From JBEKZD01 sp050013395 (lineage in GTDB: Bacteria; Verrucomicrobiota; Verrucomicrobiia; Palsa-1439), in the NCBI GenBank assembly GCA_050013395.1, contig JBEKFI010000162.1, positions 1 through 5,327 on the forward strand: a stretch of DNA of 5,327 bases, written 5' to 3'. A model generated the notes under the pieces. That model was not told where the DNA came from and made no database searches. It worked only from the letters and a program-made list of their open reading frames with translations. This document shows, piece by piece, positions 1 to 5,264 of this stretch (within the stretch, counting starts at the first letter, position 1; each line of letters opens with the position of its first letter). The translations under genes were made by a program, and so were the position numbers.

Positions 1-5
1 GCAAA

Positions 6-40
6 GATCGTTAATCGTTCCGCGTTCATTGTTCATCGTT
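6..40 (+). repeat. 7-bp tandem repeat, NATCGTT family (5 units)
   Basis: Five abutting 7-bp units begin at 6, 13, 20, 27 and 34. The clearest are GATCGTT, AATCGTT and CATCGTT; the other two are diverged but keep the final GTT. On the opposite strand the family reads AACGATN. The run is open in the gene 1 frame and encodes hydrophobic residues (SLIV...SLFIV) leading into the apparent signal peptide. Confidence 0.75.
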
Positions 41-3000
41 GCCTTTGCCCTACTTCCTACTTCCTATTTCCTACTCCCGCCTCCCGCGCGCGCCGCCACT
101 CACATCACCGGAACCTACGATCTGGGCGCGAATCCGCGCGTCATTACCACGGTCGGCAGCACGCCCGAATACGGGCTCGTCTTCGCGCAGCGCAACAAGG
201 CCGTGACCTATGGCGGCGTCGAATACGGGCCGAGCGTTGTGAAGGGTTATCTGAACGCGAGCGGGCAACTGAACGACGGCGGGGGAAACCTCTGGCTCGA
301 TCTGATTCCCAATCTTGCCGCGACGCCCGCCGACAGCTACTACGTCGTCACCATCAATATTCAGGGGCGCGTGCACGCCGAGATCTGGATCGTGCCCGAT
401 GTGGCGACGGTCGCCGTCGAGACCGTGCGCCAGCTGCAGCCGCCCGGTGGGACCGGAAGCCCATTCGACCTCGCGAACGCCACTGGGCTGCTCGCGCTCG
501 CCCACGGCGGGACGAATCAATCGAGCTGGACGGCGGCGCGCTGTGTGCGCGTCAACAATGCCGGGACTCAGCTCGAACCCGCGGCGGGCGATTGCGGCAC
601 GGGCGGCGGGTCCGCGCCGATTGCCTCCGCGACCGTCTCCGGCACCGTCAAGACCGACACGACCACGGCTGACCCTGTCGTGTATCTCAAAACGTCCGCC
701 GACACGCTCTTGGCCGGCAAGGCCAGTTCAGTCCACACGCACTCACAAAACGATGTGACGAACCTTACAACCGACCTTGCCGGCAAGGAATCTCTCGCCA
801 ACAAGAACCAGGCAAACGGCTACGCGGGCCTGAGCGCATCCTCAAAGCTCGCGGTTTCGCAGGTGCAGGAAGTGCTCGCTGCCGCCGACCTGACCGACTA
901 CGCCGGCACGAGCGGCTCCGGCGCGACGGCGATCAAGGCCACGGTGACGACTCCCTCAGATGGGCAATGCCTGACTTGGAATAATGCAACTACGAATTGG
1001 GTCAACGGCGCGTGCTCGGGAGGAAGCTCCAATCACAACCTGCTTTCAGCAACCCACCCCGACACGGTGGCGGCATCGCCGGTCCTCGGCGACCTCGTGT
1101 ATGGAAACTCGACGCCGGCTTGGACCAAGCTGGCCGGCAATACGACCACGACCAAGAAGTACCTGTCGCAGACCGGCTCGGGGTCAGCCTCCGCGGCCCC
1201 TGCCTGGGCGCAGGTCGATTGGGCCGACTTGAGCGGCAAGCCCTCAACCTTTACGCCCGCGGCACACAACCTGCTTTCCGCATCGCACGGAGATTCGACC
1301 GCGGCCAGCGTGGTGCGCGGCGATCTCATGGTGGGTATCGGTGTAAGTCCAACCTGGCAACGCTACGCCAAGGGCACGCAGTATCAAGTTCTGACTGGCG
1401 GCGCGAGCGAGCCGACCTGGGGCGCAGTCGCTTTGGCGCAATCGACGGCGGTTTCAGGGATTCTCGGCTCGGCGAATGGCGGCACGGGCAATGACTTCGC
1501 GAAGTTCACCGGGCCAACCACTGCGGAGAAAATCTTCACGCTGCCCGACGCCAACGCCACTATCGAAGTCCAGGCCAACAAGAACGCAGCGAGCGGTTAT
1601 GCCGGACTCGATTCCAGTTCACGCATCGCCAAAGCGCAGGCGCCCTCAACGACGGTTTATGCGGACCCCGCAGTCAGCCAGACGATTCAACCGACCGCCG
1701 ATGCCAGCTTCATTGTGAAGCAGTACAACGGCACCAACTCGGCGGACATCTTCCAGGTGCTCGATAAAGATGCCAACAAGAAATTCGCCGTGGACGCCAG
1801 CGGCAACCTGATCAGCGGGGCATTAACCAATCCCGGCGTCTTGACGCTGGGCGCGACGACTTCCACCACCCCTTCGCATATCGACCTTTTTGGCGGCGAC
1901 GCGGCCTCGAACTCGGAGGCTCCGTACTTTAGGTTCACGCCATCGCCAGCGGCTTCGGGATCTCCGACCTATCTCTATCCCTCGAGCACTGCGGGGCGAT
2001 TGGCGCTCGGCACGGCGGCTCCCTCCTCCGACCCGGCGGCGACGGCGCTGATTGTCACCGCGGCCAGCACCGACACGCTCAGCAATAAGACCATCACCGC
2101 GCCGGTCTACACCAGCTATACGGTGGCCACGTTGCCCAGCGGCGCGACCTACAAGGAAGTCTGGGTTTCGGACGGCAACTCAGCGACCGATTGCATCGTC
2201 GGCGGAGGCTCGACGAAGGTCAAATGTTATTACAACGGCTCCGCATGGACCGTGATGAGCGGCGGCGGGTCTGGTGGAGGAGCGGACACTGCTCTCTCTA
2301 ACCTCGCCTCCGTTGCCATCAACGAGCATCTGCTGTTTGGCGCTGATAATACCAAAGACATCGGCGCTACCGGGGCCACGCGGCCGCGCACCGGCTACTT
2401 CGGAACGTCGGTTGTCGTTCAGGGCTCCGGCGCTGGCATCGTCGCGGCGACGGCGGGGATGGACCCGGCCTGCACCACGGGCGACTACAAAATCTGGCCG
2501 CAATCGAGTGGAACCATCTGGAAGAAATGCACCAACGGCAGCATCACCGACCTCGATACCACCGGCGGCGGAACGAGCCATGCAATTCTTTCCGCCACGC
2601 ACACCGACACTGACGCCGCAACGGTGGTTCTCGGAGACATCCTGGCAGGCAACGCAACTCCCCACTGGCAGCACGTCGCGGGGAACACGACGACAACGAA
2701 GAAGTATCTGTCTCAGACCGGTAATGCCTCAATTTCAGCTCTACCGACATGGGCGCAAATCGCCGTGGCGGACCTGAGCGATACCAAAACCGGCTCCGGC
2801 AATCTGGTTCTGGCCACCTCTCCGGCATTCACCACCGACATTCATGCCGCCTCGGCGGCGGGGACGGCACTGGGCACAGCGGCGCTGCCTTTCTCGAACC
2901 TCATCATCGGGAACGCTGCAAGCCAGGCGACAACCTTCAACGTCACGGCGCTCACCGCGAATCGGACCGTCTACGTTCCCAACGCAGATTCCACTCTGGT

Positions 3001-4453
3001 CGTGGCCGATGCCGGGGCATCGAACAATTTCCTGACGGCGATCTCGGCGACCGGAGCGATCTCCAAGGCTCAACCCACGCTGACGAATCTTGCGGGTGGC
3101 ACAGCAGGCGCGAATTCCTACGATTTCACCGGCGCCAGCGTCACCCGGCCGGTGCGACGCTTGGCGTTCAGCAGTTTTCCCGGAACTTGCACGGCCTTGA
3201 CCGATTTTCTGGCTCGTTCCGACCCCGCCACGGCGGGACAGGCGCTCTACATGTGCAATTCCGCCGGAACCGGCTGGGATTTGGTCGGTGATGGCGGCTC
3301 GGGCGGCGGAGCGAATGCCGCACTCTCCAATCTGGCTTCCGTAGCCATCAACGATCACCTGCTCTTTGGCGCTGACAATACCAAGGACATTGGCGCGACC
3401 GGTACAACAAGGCCACGCACGGGGTATTTCGGAACCTCGGTCGTCGTGCAAGGAAGCGGCGCGGGCGTGGTCAGTTTTACCTCTGGAACGAATCCTTCTT
3501 GCTCGAGCGAGTACAAGATCTGGGCGAACACGAGCGATGGAAAGCTCAAGAAGTGCGAGGGCAGCACAATTACCGACCTCGACACGACGGGCGGAAATTC
3601 GGCATTCTCCGCCATCACCACGGGCACCAATACCGGCGCCACGATGACGATCGGAAGTGGCGCGACGTTGAACGGCGCGGCGGGTGGAAGTGTGGATCTG
3701 ACCTCGCTGACCGCCGCCAGCGGATTCAAGGTTCCCTCCGTGGCAGCGGCAACTCCCAGCGCCACGGGGGTGATCGCCTACGATTCCACGAACAACATCT
3801 ACCGGGGCTACAACGGGACCGCCGCAAAGACGTTTGGCTATGCCGACACTCCGGGCACTACCGGCACCGCTCCCAGTTGGTCGTCCGGTGGAGTTCTTCA
3901 AATTCCGATGGCAGCCACGGCGACTGTGACCGCAGGACTGCTTTCTAAAACCGACTACGACACATTCAACGGCAAGCCCAACCTGGTCGCCAGCGGCACG
4001 GCGGGCCTGGGGCCATCGAAAGTCGGAACTTCCACCACCGCCGCCCGGTCGGATCACGATCACAAGTCGATTGCACAGCTCGTTTGGTTCTTCCCTGGTA
4101 CCCCGGCTACCGGGGTGCAAACCCTGACACTGACCTTCCCGGAGACTGCCGTCAACTTCGCCATCAACGACTTTCGGGTGACCGTGGGCACGATGAGCGC
4201 CAGCAATTCGACATTCAACATTCAGCGTTGCACCGCGAACTGCGGCAGCGGCACGGTGACCTTCTCCGACATCTATTCTGCCGTGCTGACGCTGACCGCC
4301 AACAATCGCACGGCGCTCAAGGGGTCTGCGCCCAACCAGAACGTCACCAGCTTGACCAACGGCGACCAGTTTCGCGCCAGCCTGGTAACTATTGGAGCTT
4401 CGCTCGCCGATGTGACGGTGACGATGAGCTATGAATATGACACGACGAATTGA
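29..4453 (+). CDS. giant secreted phage-tail-fibre-like mosaic protein
   Basis: Probable trimeric fibre or adhesin-like surface protein; no named family recognised with certainty. Residue numbers count from the TTG at 29, which lacks a ribosome binding site. The frame stays open to the window edge, so the true start is probably upstream and the gene 5'-partial. Residues 1-22 form a hydrophobic leader ending in ARA, a good signal peptidase I site. Residues 23-140 are a beta-rich domain like the N-termini of phage fibres. The shaft carries fibre motifs: HGGT (159-162), HTH (236-238), GYAGL (about 264 and 523), LLSATH-type modules (from 336, 413 and 851), NGGTG (483-487), LSNKTIT (684-690) and HDH (1343-1345). 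A duplicated module starts at 752 and 1095. Residues 1350-1474 are a beta-rich head. Fourteen cysteines form seven close pairs, fitting oxidised, exported protein. Gly-rich linkers separate modules. It could be a virion fibre or a bacterial surface protein built from such modules. Confidence 0.85.
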   Translation: MFIVAFALLPTSYFLLPPPARAATHITGTYDLGANPRVITTVGSTPEYGLVFAQRNKAVTYGGVEYGPSVVKGYLNASGQLNDGGGNLWLDLIPNLAATPADSYYVVTINIQGRVHAEIWIVPDVATVAVETVRQLQPPGGTGSPFDLANATGLLALAHGGTNQSSWTAARCVRVNNAGTQLEPAAGDCGTGGGSAPIASATVSGTVKTDTTTADPVVYLKTSADTLLAGKASSVHTHSQNDVTNLTTDLAGKESLANKNQANGYAGLSASSKLAVSQVQEVLAAADLTDYAGTSGSGATAIKATVTTPSDGQCLTWNNATTNWVNGACSGGSSNHNLLSATHPDTVAASPVLGDLVYGNSTPAWTKLAGNTTTTKKYLSQTGSGSASAAPAWAQVDWADLSGKPSTFTPAAHNLLSASHGDSTAASVVRGDLMVGIGVSPTWQRYAKGTQYQVLTGGASEPTWGAVALAQSTAVSGILGSANGGTGNDFAKFTGPTTAEKIFTLPDANATIEVQANKNAASGYAGLDSSSRIAKAQAPSTTVYADPAVSQTIQPTADASFIVKQYNGTNSADIFQVLDKDANKKFAVDASGNLISGALTNPGVLTLGATTSTTPSHIDLFGGDAASNSEAPYFRFTPSPAASGSPTYLYPSSTAGRLALGTAAPSSDPAATALIVTAASTDTLSNKTITAPVYTSYTVATLPSGATYKEVWVSDGNSATDCIVGGGSTKVKCYYNGSAWTVMSGGGSGGGADTALSNLASVAINEHLLFGADNTKDIGATGATRPRTGYFGTSVVVQGSGAGIVAATAGMDPACTTGDYKIWPQSSGTIWKKCTNGSITDLDTTGGGTSHAILSATHTDTDAATVVLGDILAGNATPHWQHVAGNTTTTKKYLSQTGNASISALPTWAQIAVADLSDTKTGSGNLVLATSPAFTTDIHAASAAGTALGTAALPFSNLIIGNAASQATTFNVTALTANRTVYVPNADSTLVVADAGASNNFLTAISATGAISKAQPTLTNLAGGTAGANSYDFTGASVTRPVRRLAFSSFPGTCTALTDFLARSDPATAGQALYMCNSAGTGWDLVGDGGSGGGANAALSNLASVAINDHLLFGADNTKDIGATGTTRPRTGYFGTSVVVQGSGAGVVSFTSGTNPSCSSEYKIWANTSDGKLKKCEGSTITDLDTTGGNSAFSAITTGTNTGATMTIGSGATLNGAAGGSVDLTSLTAASGFKVPSVAAATPSATGVIAYDSTNNIYRGYNGTAAKTFGYADTPGTTGTAPSWSSGGVLQIPMAATATVTAGLLSKTDYDTFNGKPNLVASGTAGLGPSKVGTSTTAARSDHDHKSIAQLVWFFPGTPATGVQTLTLTFPETAVNFAINDFRVTVGTMSASNSTFNIQRCTANCGSGTVTFSDIYSAVLTLTANNRTALKGSAPNQNVTSLTNGDQFRASLVTIGASLADVTVTMSYEYDTTN
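49..90 (+). repeat. 7-bp tandem repeat, CCTACTT family (about 6 units)
   Basis: Units start at 49, 56, 63, 70, 77 and 84. The first two are identical (CCTACTT), the third is CCTATTT, the fourth CCTACTC, and the last two drift toward GC. The run encodes PTSYFLLPPPARA, the hydrophobic core and cleavage region of the gene 1 leader. It belongs to the same family, in the opposite orientation, as the block at 5277-5311. Confidence 0.85.
797..862 (+). repeat. GYAGL motif, copy 1 in gene 1
   Basis: Codons 257-278 encode ANKNQANGYAGLSASSKLAV followed by SQ. A second copy lies at 1574-1639. This type of segment (N-K-x-x-A-x-GYAGL-x-x-S-S) is common in phage tail-fibre shafts, and is one of the reasons for calling the protein fibre-like. 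Confidence 0.7.
1034..1240 (+). repeat. LLSATH-type shaft module, copy 1
   Basis: Codons 336-404. The module runs HNLLSATHPDTVAASPVLGD, then GNSTPAWTKLAGN, then the run TTTTKKYLSQTG, and ends APAWAQVDWADLSGK. It is closest to copy 3 at 2579-2788, which shares the 15-residue segment AGNTTTTKKYLSQTG exactly. Nine of those 15 codons differ, all silently. Copy 2 follows directly after a short spacer. Confidence 0.75.
1265..1442 (+). repeat. LLSATH-type shaft module, copy 2
   Basis: Codons 413-471. It begins HNLLSASHGDSTAASVVRGD and continues with a SPTWQRYAKGTQYQVL stretch and EPTWGAVALAQ. The same order of motifs as in copies 1 and 3 is kept (His-led start, V-x-G-D, P-x-W, then T-W-x-x-V), but the sequence is more diverged. 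Confidence 0.7.
1574..1639 (+). repeat. GYAGL motif, copy 2 in gene 1
   Basis: Codons 516-537 encode ANKNAASGYAGLDSSSRIAK followed by AQ. It follows a FTLPDANATI segment, another common fibre-shaft phrase. The copy matches the one at 797-862 at protein level with many silent differences. Confidence 0.7.
2282..2569 (+). repeat. large ALSNLASVAIN module, copy A
   Basis: Codons 752-847, preceded by a Gly-rich linker (SGGGSGGG). It contains ALSNLASVAINEHLLFGADN, then KDIGATGATRPRTGYFGTSV, a Cys pair at residues 815 and 834, and ends DLDTTGG. The N-D-x-G-x-x-x-R-x-R motif resembles the repeated 'ASDNTxDLG...W' phrase of phage fibres. Copy B is at 3311-3595. Confidence 0.8.
2579..2788 (+). repeat. 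LLSATH-type shaft module, copy 3
   Basis: Codons 851-920. It begins HAILSATHTDTDAATVVLGD, then GNATPHWQHVAGN and TTTTKKYLSQTG, and ends PTWAQIAVADLSDTK. It lies about 1.5 kb from copy 1, directly after the first large duplicated module. Confidence 0.75.
3311..3595 (+). repeat. large ALSNLASVAIN module, copy B
   Basis: Codons 1095-1189, preceded by a GDGGSGGG linker. It matches copy A over ALSNLASVAIN, FGADNTKDIGATG and RPRTGYFGTSVVVQGSGAG, then diverges before a Cys pair at residues 1158 and 1176, and ends DLDTTGG. By direct count over the first 54 codons against copy A, 23 are identical, 26 differ silently and 5 change the residue. Confidence 0.8.
4100..4116 (+). other. perfect GC-rich hairpin inside gene 1
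   Basis: ACCCCGG (4100-4106) and CCGGGGT (4110-4116) pair perfectly around a 3-base CTA loop. The stem extends by a G-U and a G-C pair. It lies in coding sequence (PGTPATG) just after the HDH motif, where the C-terminal head begins. There is no T-run after it, so it is not a normal terminator. Confidence 0.6.
4431..4453 (+). other. gene 1 / gene 2 overlap
   Basis: ATG 4431 (with a second in-frame ATG at 4437) lies 20 bases before the gene 1 stop TGA at 4451-4453. No strong ribosome binding site precedes ATG 4431, which fits translational coupling to gene 1. If ATG 4500 is the real start, the genes do not overlap and a 46-base gap with the left repeat arm separates them. Confidence 0.6.
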
Positions 4454-5264
4454 GAACAAGTCGAAAGTCGAAAGTCCAAGGTCGAAAGTTAAGAGCGCCA
4501 TGCTCATTGCGTTCTTGCTCCTGACTTTCAACTTTCAACTGTCGACTGTTGACTGCTTTTCCGCCACCAAAGTCCTCCTCCATGACGCCGCATCGCAGAT
4601 TCTTCCGACGCCCAGCTGGCTCTTCAAGTCCGCCAACTCGACGCAGGGAAGCTCCAAGGTTACGGCAGTCACCAACACCATCGCCGGGGACGTGACGGGG
4701 CAATACTGGCCGGACACGGTGGCCAGCCATGTGATTACCAAGACGGCGGCGGGCACGAAGACGATCTGGATTTCCTCGCCGATTTCTACGGCGAGCGTCA
4801 CGGTTTCCAGCAGCATCACATTCAACTTCTGGGGACTGGAGAGTTCGACCTCCGCCAACTCCGCCTACCGCGTGCAGATCTTGCGCTGGTCGGTGGCTTC
4901 GGGGGGAATCGTTTCGTCGGTGGGAATCACCACGGACAACGGAACGCCGGAGTGGACCGGCTCGGCAACCGAGAAAACCGCGCCCGCGCTGACTCCAACT
5001 TCGACGGGTTTTGTGGCCGGGGATCGAATCGTGATTGTGGTTTACAACGATGATGGAAACGGCGTCACGGAAACCGCATCCTCGCGCACCATGACGGTTG
5101 ATTACGACGGCGCAACGGGCGTGGATGGCGATACCTACGTGAACTTCACGGAGAATCTGACTTTTAGCGCCGACTCGAACAACGCGCCAGCGAAAGCACC
5201 CCTAGCCTTTCTGCGCTCGCCACTCGATCGTTGGGCGGAATACTTTCACGAGGTGTTTGCATGA
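4431..5264 (+). CDS. signal-peptide-bearing beta-rich protein, phage-structural-like
   Basis: A 277-residue protein of unassigned function. ATG 4431 starts 23 bases inside gene 1. In-frame alternatives are ATG 4437 and ATG 4500. ATG 4500 has AAGAG four bases upstream and would begin directly at the hydrophobic core. No later ATG is usable, so the repeat-encoded leader must be at least partly translated. With the long start, residues 1-23 are rich in Arg/Lys, 24-40 are hydrophobic, and cleavage could follow FSA at 43-45. The single Cys (42) is preceded by Asp, so a lipobox is unlikely. The mature part is Ser/Thr/Val-rich and reads as a beta-sandwich. Its GDRIVIVVY stretch (from 197) and DYDG...DGDTYVNFTENLTF region (224-245) resemble small structural proteins of uncultured phages; that is recollection, not a database match. 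The C-terminus (256-277) is a short, possibly helical tail. The stop overlaps the next start. It likely works with gene 1. Confidence 0.8.
   Translation: MNMTRRIENKSKVESPRSKVKSAMLIAFLLLTFNFQLSTVDCFSATKVLLHDAASQILPTPSWLFKSANSTQGSSKVTAVTNTIAGDVTGQYWPDTVASHVITKTAAGTKTIWISSPISTASVTVSSSITFNFWGLESSTSANSAYRVQILRWSVASGGIVSSVGITTDNGTPEWTGSATEKTAPALTPTSTGFVAGDRIVIVVYNDDGNGVTETASSRTMTVDYDGATGVDGDTYVNFTENLTFSADSNNAPAKAPLAFLRSPLDRWAEYFHEVFA
4460..4494 (+). repeat. 7-bp tandem repeat, GTCGAAA family (5 units), left arm
   Basis: Units start at 4460, 4467, 4474, 4481 and 4488. Three are exactly GTCGAAA; the others are GTCCAAG and GTTAAGA. It begins seven bases after the gene 1 stop. In the gene 2 frame it encodes a Lys/Arg/Ser-rich stretch (KSKVESPRSKVKS). 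It is the inverted partner of 4523-4557. Confidence 0.85.
4500..4565 (+). other. repeat-encoded signal-peptide core of gene 2
   Basis: Codons 24-45 of gene 2 encode MLIAFLLLTFNFQLSTVDCF then SA. The long start adds a basic n-region from the left repeat arm. The FSA end is a weaker cleavage site than the ARA of gene 1, because Phe at -3 is unusual. Export is inferred from composition. Confidence 0.6.
4523..4557 (+). repeat. 7-bp tandem repeat, GACTTTC family (5 units), right arm
   Basis: Units start at 4523, 4530, 4537, 4544 and 4551, beginning GACTTTC and AACTTTC and drifting to GACTGTT and GACTGCT. It is the reverse complement of the left-arm family: GAAAGTC at 4463 and 4470 exactly complements GACTTTC, and GAAAGTT at 4484 exactly complements AACTTTC at 4530. 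In the gene 2 frame it encodes TFNFQLSTVDC, the second half of the hydrophobic core. Confidence 0.85.
5250..5255 (+). promoter_or_regulatory. ribosome binding site of the third gene
   Basis: GAGGTG ends five bases before ATG 5261 and lies inside the last codons of gene 2. It is the clearest Shine-Dalgarno in the window. Together with the ATGA overlap it supports a real, translationally coupled start. Confidence 0.6.

Larger units (their letters stand above)
2..94 (+). other. repeat-encoded signal peptide of gene 1
   Basis: In the gene 1 frame the region reads as hydrophobic residues with two Arg near the beginning, then FIVAFALLPTSYFLL, a proline turn, and an ARA cleavage motif whose last codon ends at 94. 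Almost all of this DNA is 7-bp repeat. The charged n-region and true start codon would lie upstream of the window. The signal-peptide reading rests on composition and the AXA motif only; a hydrophobic read-through of repeats that is never cleaved is the alternative. Confidence 0.6.

Noticed and set aside
6..90. CRISPR-like or direct-repeat array
   Set aside because: Units are 7 bp, abut without spacers and are degenerate. This is simple tandem repeat DNA, not a CRISPR.
2274..2777. Sense-strand open frame in another phase (167 codons)
   Set aside because: It is Arg/Pro/Ser-rich and lies wholly inside gene 1. The repeated modules here are conserved in the gene 1 frame, with changes at its third codon positions, which would alter residues in this frame.
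4100..4116. Rho-independent terminator
   Set aside because: The stem is GC-rich but no T-run follows, and it is about 340 bases inside an open gene.
2741..4531. Long antisense open frame (596 codons, minus strand)
   Set aside because: It lies opposite gene 1 and gene 2, is Arg/Gly/His-rich with no recognisable domain, and is explained by the GC-rich codon pattern of the sense strand. The sense frame has coherent motifs and silent-site divergence between repeats, so the sense strand is the coding one.
4536..4542. Lipoprotein signal in gene 2
   Set aside because: The only Cys (residue 42) is preceded by Val-Asp, not the small residue needed at -1, so it does not fit a lipobox.
4460..4557. Transposon terminal inverted repeats or miniature mobile element
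   Set aside because: The inverted arms are short degenerate heptads only 98 bases across, with no visible target-site duplication; insertion as a mobile element cannot be supported from one copy.
4389..4730. Antisense open frame across the gene 1 / gene 2 junction
   Set aside because: The inverted heptads keep both strands open here, because repeats without stop codons do so by themselves. There is no ribosome binding site or recognisable product.
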